Source: JAFCCL01 sp041645325 (GTDB lineage: Archaea; Iainarchaeota; Iainarchaeia; Iainarchaeales; GCA-2688035). From it: a stretch of DNA of 52,733 bases. The stretch lies in NCBI GenBank assembly GCA_041645325.1, contig JBAZQI010000004.1:1-52733 (forward strand). The letters are read 5' to 3'. A program made the position numbers and the translations under genes. Shown piece by piece: positions 39,293-48,145 of this stretch (positions are counted from its first letter, which is position 1; each line of letters starts with the position of its first letter). The notes beneath the pieces are model-generated. The model did no database searches, was not told the DNA's origin, and was given only the letters and a program-made list of their open reading frames with translations.

Positions 39293-40321
39293 ATGGTTGG
39301 CTCTGAAAGCGCGGATTTGCACGAAGCAATGCTTTACAGGAAGCTCAAAGGCAATTCCGTGAAATGCGGGTTGTGCATGCGCTCATGCACGATTGCAGAG
39401 GGCAACGCGGGAATGTGCGGCGTGCGCAAGAACATTGAAGGAAAGCTGTTTTCCCTTGTTTATGGAAAGACCCTTACAATGGAGATTGACCCGATTGAAA
39501 AAAAGCCCCTTTTCCATTTCAAGCCAGGTTCGCATTGCCTGGGAATTTCCACTTACGGCTGCAATTTCAGTTGCCTCCATTGCCAAAACGCTTCCATTTC
39601 GCAGCAGCGCAGCGAGGAAGCGATTGCCACTGTTCCATTCATTTCGCCTGAGGAAATCGTGGAGAACGCGCTTGCCTCAGGGATTGAGGGCATTGCCTAT
39701 ACTTACACAGAGCCCACAATCTTTGCTGAATATGCTCTTGACACAATGAAGCTTGCGCGCAAGAAAGGCCTGTACAATGTTTGGGTGAGCAATGGCTATA
39801 TGTCAAAGGAATGCATTGATGCAATTGCGCCTTTTTTGGATGCAATAAACATTGACCTCAAGGGGAATGAGCGCTTTTACAGGGAGGTTTGCGGCAATGC
39901 AAACATGCGCTTTGTGAAGGAAAACATTGCCCTCTTTCACAAGAAGAAAATTCACCAGGAAATAACAACGCTTGTGATTCCGGGATACAATGACAATGAA
40001 GCTGATTTTAAGGAAGTGAGTGAATTCATCGCTTCCATTGACAGGGAAATGCCATTGCATTTCACTGCTTTCTGGCCGCAGTACAAGCTTGAGCATTTGC
40101 CCCCAACAGATGAAGGCAAGCTGCACATGGCAAAAGAAATCGCGCTCAAAGCCGGCGTGAAGTATGTTTATGTTGGCAATGTTGCCAAAGAGGAAAACAC
40201 GCTCTGCCCAAAGTGCGGCTCAGTGCTGATAAAGCGATTTGGTTTTTCAGTGCAAACAATTGATTTGGATAAAAAAGGCAAGTGCAGGAAATGCGGTTTC
40301 AATTCCGGGATTGTTGTTTAA
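39293..40321 (+). CDS. amrS: AmmeMemoRadiSam-type radical SAM enzyme (AmrS-like)
   Basis: A 342-residue enzyme. The N-terminal Cys-rich segment VKCGLCMRSCTIAEGNAGMC precedes the radical SAM cluster motif CNFSCLHC (about residues 89-96). YTYTEPTIF near 141, NIDLKGNERFYREVC near 184 and TTLVIPGYNDN near 224 follow. The C-terminal zinc ribbon is CPKCGS...CRKCGF. This is the PflA-like AmrS family, usually linked to AmmeMemo genes that are not seen here. Substrate unknown. Confidence 0.88.
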   Translation: MVGSESADLHEAMLYRKLKGNSVKCGLCMRSCTIAEGNAGMCGVRKNIEGKLFSLVYGKTLTMEIDPIEKKPLFHFKPGSHCLGISTYGCNFSCLHCQNASISQQRSEEAIATVPFISPEEIVENALASGIEGIAYTYTEPTIFAEYALDTMKLARKKGLYNVWVSNGYMSKECIDAIAPFLDAINIDLKGNERFYREVCGNANMRFVKENIALFHKKKIHQEITTLVIPGYNDNEADFKEVSEFIASIDREMPLHFTAFWPQYKLEHLPPTDEGKLHMAKEIALKAGVKYVYVGNVAKEENTLCPKCGSVLIKRFGFSVQTIDLDKKGKCRKCGFNSGIVV

Positions 40322-40665
40322 ATCATTCCAAAGAACCTTAGTACAAGCATTGCCCCAATGCCTGCCAGCCCAAAGATTACGCTTATTGCAAGGCTTGGAA
40401 TCAAGGGCAATTCCACATGGAAAACATATGTCAAAAGCGCCCATGCCGCTATTCCAAGAATGCTGTTTATCACTATTTTCTTTAATAAGAAGAATATCAC
40501 TATTGCGCCTACCACAAGGATTATTCCTCCAATGAGGATTGCCGGGTTGCCGGCCAGTTGCAATGCCGCACTTCCTGCGTTTTCCGCGGCCCCGGTTGCC
40601 CCCTGGCCAAGGCCATCAAGCACTGTGTCAGGAACAGGAATTTCCGCAATTGGCAATGAAAACAT
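40318..40665 (-). CDS. BofA-like small membrane protein
   Basis: A 115-residue protein with an N-terminal Gly/Ala-rich segment and three hydrophobic helices from about residue 40. The region LKKIVINSILGIAAWALLTY, then PLIPSLAISVIFGLAGIGAM, resembles the pro-sigmaK-processing inhibitor BofA family, found in many archaea with no sigma factors, so its role there is unknown. It is convergent with the radical SAM gene, overlapping by 4 nt. Confidence 0.65.
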   Translation of the reverse strand: MFSLPIAEIPVPDTVLDGLGQGATGAAENAGSAALQLAGNPAILIGGIILVVGAIVIFFLLKKIVINSILGIAAWALLTYVFHVELPLIPSLAISVIFGLAGIGAMLVLRFFGMI

Positions 40666-40766
40666 AACTCCTATTTGTGTTCAAAAATGCTTTTAATGGG
40701 TTCTTTTTTTGCCAAAATGCCTTTGTATTTGCTTTAAAAGTTTTTGCAGGCTCTTGTTTTCCTATT

Positions 40767-41402
40767 ATGCCAAGGTTTAGCGACGAGCAAAAGCGCATTG
40801 CTTTGCTTTTAATCCACGGCCCAAAGACGCCTGAAGAGCTTAATTCCCAGCTGAATATTCCCTTCAACAAGCTTACCGACGAGCTAAAGGCAATGATGAG
40901 GCTTGGGGTCATTGAAAAGCAGGGCTTTCCCACAAAGTATGCCTTAAAGCAAAACATTGCCGAAGAGGTTCAAAAGCGCAAAAAGATAGCCGAATCTGAC
41001 TTCAACAAGCTAAGGCTAAGGGCTTTTATTGAAATGCAGGCGATTGAGGAAGACCTTTTGAAAAAGCAGCTTGACAAGCTGGAAGAGTCCCTTAACGAGG
41101 ACAAGAGCTTTACCTTTTACAGCATTGACAAGATGCTCATAGAAAAGCAGGGCGAGTACTACAGCACCTATTTTGAGGTAAATTTCAGCGCAAAGGACTT
41201 TGCCTCCCTTATGAGGTTCCTGTTCTTCTACGGCCCAAGCAGTGTGGAAGTGGTAAAACCGGCCAAAATAGAGTTTTCAGCCCAAGACCTCCAGGACGGC
41301 CTAATGGAAGCCGCGGACATGGTGCAAAAATACAGCTCAAGCATACACAAGCTGCTGAACAGGGAAGAGCTTGAAAAATTCAATACTGAATTGTATAAAT
41401 AG
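40767..41402 (+). CDS. Winged-helix domain protein, function unknown
   Basis: A 211-residue protein. Residues 1-60 form a winged helix (KRIALLLIHGPKTPEELNSQ, LTDELKAMMRLGVIEKQG). A long helical coiled segment (about 65-120, IEMQAIEEDLLKKQLDKLEE) and a C-terminal domain follow. A DNA-binding regulator is the obvious suggestion, but no target can be named. ATG at 40767 matches the domain start; the open frame from 40677 lacks domain sequence. TGTATAAATAGC at its end is TATA-like for whatever follows. Confidence 0.7.
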   Translation: MPRFSDEQKRIALLLIHGPKTPEELNSQLNIPFNKLTDELKAMMRLGVIEKQGFPTKYALKQNIAEEVQKRKKIAESDFNKLRLRAFIEMQAIEEDLLKKQLDKLEESLNEDKSFTFYSIDKMLIEKQGEYYSTYFEVNFSAKDFASLMRFLFFYGPSSVEVVKPAKIEFSAQDLQDGLMEAADMVQKYSSSIHKLLNREELEKFNTELYK

Positions 41403-41750
41403 CCGCCACTGCCGGCTGGTCAGAGCAAGAGCCCTATTTCGCTTGGGCTCGCCCTGCAGGGTGCAGGCAATAGGGCGGCTTCGCAAAAGCTTTGGGAAAC
41501 TCCTTCGGTGGTTGAGCAGGCTCGCCTTTTGGCTCGCAAAATAGCCGCCGGTGCTATGGGCTGCCAGAAATGAACGAGCCTTATAAGGCAATTGCCGTTT
41601 TTTCCACTGCATTACGGGACAATCGCCGTTCTTTCCGCCAATGGTGCAAAAATCAATGCTTCGACAATTGTACAAAGGGCTATCTGCAAAAGGAGTAAAT
41701 TGAGCCCTGTTGGCTAAAATAAGCCATTTTAAGACTTCTTTGAAATCGAA
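41403..41750 (+). other. Structured intergenic region, possible non-coding RNA
   Basis: No gene-like frame is seen. Strong nested inverted repeats are present: GCCCTATT (41431-41438) with AATAGGGC (41469-41476), and GGCGGCT (41474-41480) with AGCCGCC (41543-41549). AAATAGCCGCC occurs at both ends (41397-41407 and about 41539-41549). TATAAATA at 41393-41400 could be a TATA box for an RNA starting near 41422. I do not recognise SRP, RNase P or box C/D consensus elements. Confidence 0.4.
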
Positions 41751-41883
41751 AGGTATTTAAATATGCTCGTGTTATTAGGTTATGAGTCTAGCTAGACAAG
41801 ACAGTGCCTTTTCATTAAAAATCACAATGGTGAAAGGAGCACCTAGACTTATTTTTTGTAAAAAAGGAGAGGTGAAACAATAC
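41751..41883 (+). promoter_or_regulatory. S-layer gene promoter, long leader and ribosome binding site
   Basis: GGTATTTAAATATGC (41752-41765) is an excellent TATA box. It predicts a transcript start near 41784 and a leader of about 100 nt before the signal-peptide ATG at 41884. GGAGAGGTGA (41866-41875) is the strongest Shine-Dalgarno sequence in the window. The leader is open in frame from 41782, but only the segment from 41884 looks like an S-layer precursor. Confidence 0.65.
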
Positions 41884-44847
41884 ATGAAAGGTTTGAACAT
41901 AAAGAAACTTGCCGCAATAGCGGTGGGTGGAGCTTTAGTTGGTTCAGCCTTAGCGCCACTGGCTGCAGCAATTGACGTCGCAAAGGCGGATGTCGTTGGT
42001 GCAGGCGGTTCGCCAGTAGTCAGCATTGTTGCCGGTTCAAATGCGGCAGCAAGCGACTTTGTGTGGGCAGGAAACATTGCCGCAAAGGTTGCACAGTTGG
42101 CTACGGTTGACACTGCATTCGCTGGTGGAGAAGGCACAGCCACACCGACAGACCTAAGCGTTGACTTGGCCGTTGGCGGAAGCTCAACTTACAGTACCGA
42201 GTATGCAAAGACATACGAGGGAACAACCTATGACTTCAACAACGCGGTACTCGGGACAGACTTCCTTGAAGCAGCAAGCAACGGCCAACTGCCGTTCTTG
42301 ACAAACACGACAAAGAGCTACAGGTACGAAGGTTCCACATACAATATTACCGTAAAGGAAACGGTTGGAGTAAAACTTGATGCAAAGTTCGTTTACAACA
42401 ACCAAAACATCAAGGACCTTGTAGGCTACATGGAAAACGCAGGGGACTTCAACTATGTCCTGTCTCTTGGTGACGGAATACCTGCCAGAGAAAAAGGCAC
42501 AATCACCAAGTTCACGGACGGCGACACTGATAATGTTGTAATACCGTTCCTTGGACAAGAATTCACAGTGCAGGAAGCTGACATGGAAAGCACAACAAAG
42601 ACCCTGACATTAATGAAAGGGTCGGCAAAAGCTGTCTACAATGAAGGCGACACAATCACAGGCCTTATAGGCAGAGGCGCATATGCCGGCAAAGAAATGT
42701 CAGTGAAGCTTGCGGCTGTCACACAGACAGGCAGCACAGCAACATACAAAGCCAGGTTTGACCTGTACGATCCGGAAGGAAATCTTGTTGACACGCTGAC
42801 CTACAGCGCAGGGACATACCTCAACGAGGCATTCCGCGATGCAAGCAGCGATCTCGCGCTTGAAACAATCGTATATGTCTCAGAAATCAACTTCGAGCCG
42901 ACAACATCAAAGGGCGTATTAACCATGGTTATCGGCAACAATGTTGCAAAAATTGCCAGCGGCAAGCAGTACCCATATGACTCGACAAACACAGACACGA
43001 GCACGTTCTACTGGACTGCAACCCTTGATGAAAACACAGCAGCAACATCACTAACGGAAAAAACAATCACAAAAATAACGATAAAGAACAACCTCACTGT
43101 GTGGAACTCGGAACTTCCGCTGTGGAGCGCAGGCGACAGCCTGACAACAGCCGGAACAGAGGCAGCAGCTGCCGGAGGGGCCTATGCCCACTTCCTGCAG
43201 AAAGAGGAATCAGGCCTGGGCTATGACTTCGTCAAGATAAAGTTTGACGGATTCAAGCACAACCAGGACACCACGCAGATAGTCGTTGGGAGCAAGAACA
43301 TTGTCTACAAGGACAACGACAGCGTAAAGAGAACGATTCCGTTCTACATAAAGCTTGCAACTGCACCGCAGACAACCGCAAGCCAGCAGACAATCAACAT
43401 AGACACTGTTCCGTTCTACGCAAAGTGCTACAAGCCAGCGACAGGAAGCTTTGTGGACATCGATGTATACGATGGAAACAGGCTGAATGGTGCGATAGTT
43501 GACATCAATGGCGGTCTTTTTTCCGACTGGATCGCAACAGATAATGGTCCTGTGGCAATCCAAAATGCTGCAATAAGCACCATCAACATCGACCTAAACG
43601 GTGTGCAGTTCAGGGTCATGGTAGACCTGAACAGGTCTGCGGACAACAACGGCGCTACTCTGCGCGCGGATGCAAACTGCACCTTCGCGTCTGAGGAGTT
43701 CCCAACAGTAGGCGGGCTTACAGTGAATTCACTGACGGTTAACGGCTCGGCTATAATCAGCCAGATAGGCCTAACCGGGTATGAAACCTACTCTGTGTAC
43801 ATGGATGACACAAACGCCACAAGAACGCCCAACGACCTCGCGGTCGATTTTGCAAAAACCGGCACGTTGAAGGACACATACAAGTACAGGACTTACTACA
43901 GCAGTACATCAAGCCCTGCAGTCTACCTGTTGTTGGACAACACAACGGATTTCAGCAACACATTCACGACTGCTGATGTGAACTTCGTCGGAACAGACTG
44001 GACGGAAAAAGGCGATGTGGGCATCATAGCAGGCGGATTGAGCGGCTCAAATCCATACCATCCGTACTACTGGCCTGACAAAACGGATTTCGGAAACGAC
44101 CCGTCGGACAATAGCTTCATAATCGCTATATTCCAAGTAAGGGCAAGCGGTACAGCAACATCAGCAGCCAACTTCAGGGTCCACATAGACACAGACACGG
44201 ACAACCTGATACAGTTCCCACAGGACCTGTTGTCAAACTACGCTTCGGACGTCAACTACTTCTCGGTAAACGACCAGCCACCCTGGTCACTGACCGCGAG
44301 GACAGACCTGGCATCCGCGCTGTACGGCGGAGTAATAGATTTCGGCAGCACAGCCAAGCTGACTGACGACATGAAGACAGCTACCTTCACAGTGCCTGAC
44401 GCGCAGATATACCTCATAATGAGCCTTTTGGGCGAGGGCGCGACCCAGACAGTGGAAGGCGGGGAAACATCTCTGGGCGTGAAGGAGGCCGAGACAGTGA
44501 ATATCGCAGGAAAGGATATCTCTGTTTCGAAAATCAACTACACGGCTGGAACCTGTACTGTTGCGAACGCAACATATCCAAAGATAGTCTCTGTTGGGCA
44601 GTTGGTCTACACCGACTCACCGGCACCGGCTGGAAAGCACGTCATAGTTGGCGGCTACCTGGTCAACAAGCTGGCTGAGAGCGTTGTGTTGGGCGACGGT
44701 TCAACACTGCAGGAAGCATTGACTGCTCCTGGTGACAAAGTGGCAGAGGTCCTGTCAAACGGCAATATTGTCGTAGCAGGATACACGGCCATGGACACCA
44801 AGGCGGCAGCGCAAGAGCTGATTGCAGCTTTGGATGCTCTGGCATAA
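41884..44847 (+). CDS. S-layer protein
   Basis: A 987-residue surface-layer precursor. MKGLNIKKLAAIAVGGALVG continues through a signal peptide ending near APLAAA. SPVVSIVAGSNAAASDFVWA then GNIAAKVAQLATVD is the N-terminal S-layer domain shared with Methanococcus-type proteins. A long beta-rich Thr/Ser/Asp/Asn-rich body follows, with several N-x-S/T sites. The C-terminal S-layer domain ends KHVIVGGYLVNKLAESVVLG ... AAAQELIAALDAL. Codon choice (ACA, AAC, GTC) differs from most neighbours, as expected of a very highly expressed gene. Strong promoter, strong ribosome site and a terminator frame it. It is the cell's probable outer coat. Confidence 0.9.
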   Translation: MKGLNIKKLAAIAVGGALVGSALAPLAAAIDVAKADVVGAGGSPVVSIVAGSNAAASDFVWAGNIAAKVAQLATVDTAFAGGEGTATPTDLSVDLAVGGSSTYSTEYAKTYEGTTYDFNNAVLGTDFLEAASNGQLPFLTNTTKSYRYEGSTYNITVKETVGVKLDAKFVYNNQNIKDLVGYMENAGDFNYVLSLGDGIPAREKGTITKFTDGDTDNVVIPFLGQEFTVQEADMESTTKTLTLMKGSAKAVYNEGDTITGLIGRGAYAGKEMSVKLAAVTQTGSTATYKARFDLYDPEGNLVDTLTYSAGTYLNEAFRDASSDLALETIVYVSEINFEPTTSKGVLTMVIGNNVAKIASGKQYPYDSTNTDTSTFYWTATLDENTAATSLTEKTITKITIKNNLTVWNSELPLWSAGDSLTTAGTEAAAAGGAYAHFLQKEESGLGYDFVKIKFDGFKHNQDTTQIVVGSKNIVYKDNDSVKRTIPFYIKLATAPQTTASQQTINIDTVPFYAKCYKPATGSFVDIDVYDGNRLNGAIVDINGGLFSDWIATDNGPVAIQNAAISTINIDLNGVQFRVMVDLNRSADNNGATLRADANCTFASEEFPTVGGLTVNSLTVNGSAIISQIGLTGYETYSVYMDDTNATRTPNDLAVDFAKTGTLKDTYKYRTYYSSTSSPAVYLLLDNTTDFSNTFTTADVNFVGTDWTEKGDVGIIAGGLSGSNPYHPYYWPDKTDFGNDPSDNSFIIAIFQVRASGTATSAANFRVHIDTDTDNLIQFPQDLLSNYASDVNYFSVNDQPPWSLTARTDLASALYGGVIDFGSTAKLTDDMKTATFTVPDAQIYLIMSLLGEGATQTVEGGETSLGVKEAETVNIAGKDISVSKINYTAGTCTVANATYPKIVSVGQLVYTDSPAPAGKHVIVGGYLVNKLAESVVLGDGSTLQEALTAPGDKVAEVLSNGNIVVAGYTAMDTKAAAQELIAALDALA

Positions 44848-44854
44848 AATTCAT

Positions 44855-44888
44855 AAAAAATCAGGTTCTTTTGAACCTGATTTTTTTC
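44855..44888 (+). terminator. Hairpin terminator of the S-layer gene
   Basis: AAAAAATCAGGTTC (44855-44868) pairs perfectly with GAACCTGATTTTTT (44873-44886) across a 4-nt loop, followed by long T runs to about 44912. It starts 7 nt after the S-layer stop. Confidence 0.8.
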
Positions 44889-44996
44889 CTTTTTTTATTT
44901 TTTTTCTGCTTTTTTTGATTTTCAGAACCATTAGTTATGTATAAGATGCCTTGTTTTTTGTTATGCTTTTTATTTGTTTTGCTTTTACTCTTGCTT

Positions 44997-45605
44997 ATGG
45001 ACAAAAAGTTTTTGCTTCCCATTGCCGCTGTTCTGATTACGCTTGCGATTGCGCTGTCAATAATATTTTTTGTCCCATCTGTGCAAAGCGGCCTGACGGT
45101 TGAAGGCGTCCTTATAGATTCCGGAAGCAATGACCCCTATGCCCTTTTTTCTGAAATTTCCTCAAAAAATGTTTTTCTCATAAGCCCGCAGATGAATGAA
45201 AGGGCAGTGGCAGTTGACCACGCGATGTTCAACGGCACTGCCTTGTTTGTTGAGGTGATTGAGGGCAACAAGAGGAATGCCGTGCAGGTAATCAGGGTTT
45301 TCAATGAAAGCGGCGAGTTTGAGCACTGCCTTACAAATTATGGGGATGTAAACAGGTCTGAGGAGCTTGGCAGGGAAGAATGCCTTGAATACCTTGCCCC
45401 GAAAGACAGTGCGGTTGTGCTTATTGAGCCGCCCAATAATGACCTGCCAAGGCCTGTCATTGAACTGAGCGAAGGCAAGCTGATTATAAAGCCAAAGACC
45501 AATGGCGACATTGGGAGCACATGCTTCCTTGCGCTGAGAATAATGTTCAAAAACAGCCAGGAAGTCATTGACAAGGCAAACGTAATTCTAGGCAAGCTGA
45601 ATTAA
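44997..45605 (+). CDS. Membrane-anchored extracytoplasmic protein, function unknown
   Basis: A 202-residue protein starting MDKKFLLPIAAVLITLAIAL, with one N-terminal helix (about 5-27) and an ectodomain. It has three or four cysteines (for example HCLTNYG, REECLEYLAP, TCFLALRI) and N-x-T/S sites. No family recognised. An open frame extends to 44937, but its start (LLCFLFVLLLLLL) adds an implausible second leader and overlaps promoter-like sequence. It lies between the S-layer gene and the glycosyltransferase. Confidence 0.65.
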   Translation: MDKKFLLPIAAVLITLAIALSIIFFVPSVQSGLTVEGVLIDSGSNDPYALFSEISSKNVFLISPQMNERAVAVDHAMFNGTALFVEVIEGNKRNAVQVIRVFNESGEFEHCLTNYGDVNRSEELGREECLEYLAPKDSAVVLIEPPNNDLPRPVIELSEGKLIIKPKTNGDIGSTCFLALRIMFKNSQEVIDKANVILGKLN

Positions 45606-45798
45606 AGCGCATTGCACAGGGCTTTTTTTTGCGATTTTTTGGATTGGAAAGCCGATTTTTGCCCCTTTGTTGCCGTTTTGCCTGCTTGCATTGCCTTGCT
45701 CCACGCGTGGTTTTTGCCTGTAATTTTTGCTTTTCCCTAAAAAGGGCATGACTTTAAATTAATGTTCCAGCCTTTTAGGATAAGGGGATTGCTTTTTT

Positions 45799-48111
45799 AT
45801 GGACCTTAAGGTTTTGCCTTTGCCTGCCCTGTCCGCGGCGATTTTTATTGCAATTATTGCCGCAGTGCTTCTGGTGCCATTTTGGCATGCATTGCCAATA
45901 ATGGCCTTTTCAAGCACAAGCGTTTTTCTTGAAGAATACCCTGTAAAGGCATTCAATGGCGAAGAGGCATGCGCAAAAATAAATTTTCACGTTCCGGACA
46001 ACATACTTGTTGAAACAGTCCAACTGCGCGTTTTGAGCCAGGATATCCCGCTGTTTTTTGAGGAATTTACCCCTGCAGAAAAGGACTTTTCAAAAGAGGC
46101 CTGCTTTTCAACAAGCGCTTTGAAGGCAGGCGACAACAGGATTGAGGTTCTTGCAATGGGAAAAAACCTTTTCTTCCACCTTGAAAAGCTTGACGGCGCA
46201 AAGCCGTTTGCTGAGGAAGCGTCAATTGAAGGCATTTCTTTGGGGCAGGGCACTGTAACTTTCACGGTAAAAAACTTTGACCCCGCTTTTGTGCTACCTG
46301 TTAAAATAAGCGTCAACGGAAAAGTTGACCACCTGGTTTACCCTGAAAGCCAAACCCAGGGCTTTGAAGAAAAAATAAAAATGGAGCCAGGCCGGAACAC
46401 GGTGGAAATTTCGCTGAATGGAAAAACGGTTTCAACTATTTTTGAAAACCAAGCACTACCTTCAATGCCATTTCCTTTTGGCGCAGCGCTTTTCGCCTTG
46501 TCCTTTTTTGCGTTTGCCTGCTGCCTTTTTCCAAAGAGTGGCATCGTTGAAAAGGCTGCGCTTGGCATGGCAACCTCCTTTGTTGTGCTCATTGCGCTTG
46601 TGTTCTTGCTCAACTATCTCGGCGCACTGAACTTTTACTCAATTGCAGGCTGTTTCACCGCAATTGTTGCGCTGACGCTTGTTGTTTTCAGGCAAAGGCT
46701 CAAAGGCATTTTTTCAAAAAAAGAAACCGTAACGATTACTCCCCTGGTGGCGCTTGCTGCCTGCCTTTTCCTGCTTGCCCCCATTTTCTTCCAGGTTTTT
46801 TCCTGCACAGACATAACCTACTGGAACAAGTTTTACGAAAGGCAGTCAGCCCTCATAATGGAGCAAAATTCAATCCCTGTTTGGGACGGCCTTGCCTACC
46901 TTGGCAGAACCTATTCCTTTGCCCCTGGCTATTTCCTTTTGGAAGCCGGAACTGGCTGGGTTTCAGGGCTGCAGGGCCAAGGGCTTTTTGCCGCAATGTT
47001 CGTGCTTTCAAATGCGTTCCTTTTCTTTGCATTGTTTTACCTTGGCAGGGCGCTTGAATTAAGCGACAAAAGGATTGCGATGTTTGCATTGTTTGCGGCA
47101 ATGAGCGGCTTCCTGCTTTCTGCAATGACCTATTCGCCAAGGCATGTTTTCTCCTTCGGCTTTTTTATTCTCGCGCTTGCATTCATGTGCAGGCGCGGCA
47201 ACCCTGCCATAACAGGAATATTTTTGGGCATAATGGCATTCATCCAGTTTCCCTTGCTTATCTTCTTCCCGCTGTTCTACCTGATAATTGCAAAAAAAAT
47301 CGAGTGGAAAAGGCTTGCTTTTTCTTTTGCTTTCGGCGCGCTTTTCACATTGCTTTTGATGATTCCAAACCTTTTGCTTTACGGCCTGCCATTCCAGGCA
47401 AGCCCCGAGGACTGGGGTTACCTCATAGACTACAATGCCTACTACTGGTTCATTGACATAGTGGCATTGCTTGTCTTTTTTGTGCTGTTCACGCTGGTTG
47501 ACATTGCAAAAAAAGGGGCCTGCCGCGACTTTTACTCAAGAAAGCTCCTTTTCGGCTTTGTTTTGGGCACGCTTATACAGCTTTTCATAATCTATAGGTG
47601 GAACATCCTCACGACAACAAATCTCGCCCTGCTTATTGCGGTTGCCTTCCCTGAAAAGGCGCTCAAGGAACCCATTGTTGAAAGAATCCTGACAATCCTG
47701 GGCCTTGTGGCCTTCGGCTTCCTGTTGTACGGCATGTCCTATCTGAATGTGCACGAAATCGTGACAACGCCGGTTTCTTTCATTGCAGACTACACCAGCA
47801 CCGATGCCCGCATACTTGCAGACCCCATGTTTGGGCATGACCTGACCTCTGTTGCCGGAAGAAGCGTGCTTGCCGACCTGCGCGTTGAGTATGCCGACGA
47901 GGAAAAGCTCATGGATGCCTACAAGTTCCTTGAAACAAAAGACTATGGCATTCTTGAAAAATACGGCATAGATTACGTGTTCAACCAGGTTGACTACATT
48001 CACAGGCAGGCAATCGGCGGCAAGCCAAAGTACGGCATAATTGAGTTTTATGCTCTTGATAAGGTTTACAGCAACGGCTTCATCTTCGTGCACAGGGCAA
48101 GGCAAAGCTGA
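45799..48111 (+). CDS. Large membrane glycosyltransferase-like protein (GT-C type)
   Basis: A 770-residue protein. It has a signal-anchor helix (9-34), an extracytoplasmic beta domain (about 40-220), then some twelve membrane helices (220-650) and a soluble tail. DITYWNKFYERQSALIMEQN near 338, with WDGLAYLGRTYSFAPGYFLL after it, resembles the acidic first loop of GT-C glycosyltransferases. The tail IVTTPVSFIADYTSTDARIL and KYGIDYVFNQVDYIHR resembles the C-terminal parts of dolichol-dependent enzymes. A role in surface glycan assembly fits the neighbours. Sugar and acceptor are unknown. CTTTAAATTAATG near 45750 is a TATA box. Confidence 0.65.
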   Translation: MDLKVLPLPALSAAIFIAIIAAVLLVPFWHALPIMAFSSTSVFLEEYPVKAFNGEEACAKINFHVPDNILVETVQLRVLSQDIPLFFEEFTPAEKDFSKEACFSTSALKAGDNRIEVLAMGKNLFFHLEKLDGAKPFAEEASIEGISLGQGTVTFTVKNFDPAFVLPVKISVNGKVDHLVYPESQTQGFEEKIKMEPGRNTVEISLNGKTVSTIFENQALPSMPFPFGAALFALSFFAFACCLFPKSGIVEKAALGMATSFVVLIALVFLLNYLGALNFYSIAGCFTAIVALTLVVFRQRLKGIFSKKETVTITPLVALAACLFLLAPIFFQVFSCTDITYWNKFYERQSALIMEQNSIPVWDGLAYLGRTYSFAPGYFLLEAGTGWVSGLQGQGLFAAMFVLSNAFLFFALFYLGRALELSDKRIAMFALFAAMSGFLLSAMTYSPRHVFSFGFFILALAFMCRRGNPAITGIFLGIMAFIQFPLLIFFPLFYLIIAKKIEWKRLAFSFAFGALFTLLLMIPNLLLYGLPFQASPEDWGYLIDYNAYYWFIDIVALLVFFVLFTLVDIAKKGACRDFYSRKLLFGFVLGTLIQLFIIYRWNILTTTNLALLIAVAFPEKALKEPIVERILTILGLVAFGFLLYGMSYLNVHEIVTTPVSFIADYTSTDARILADPMFGHDLTSVAGRSVLADLRVEYADEEKLMDAYKFLETKDYGILEKYGIDYVFNQVDYIHRQAIGGKPKYGIIEFYALDKVYSNGFIFVHRARQS

Positions 48112-48145
48112 TGCCGTTTGCTGTGGCAAAAAGAGGCTTGTAAAA

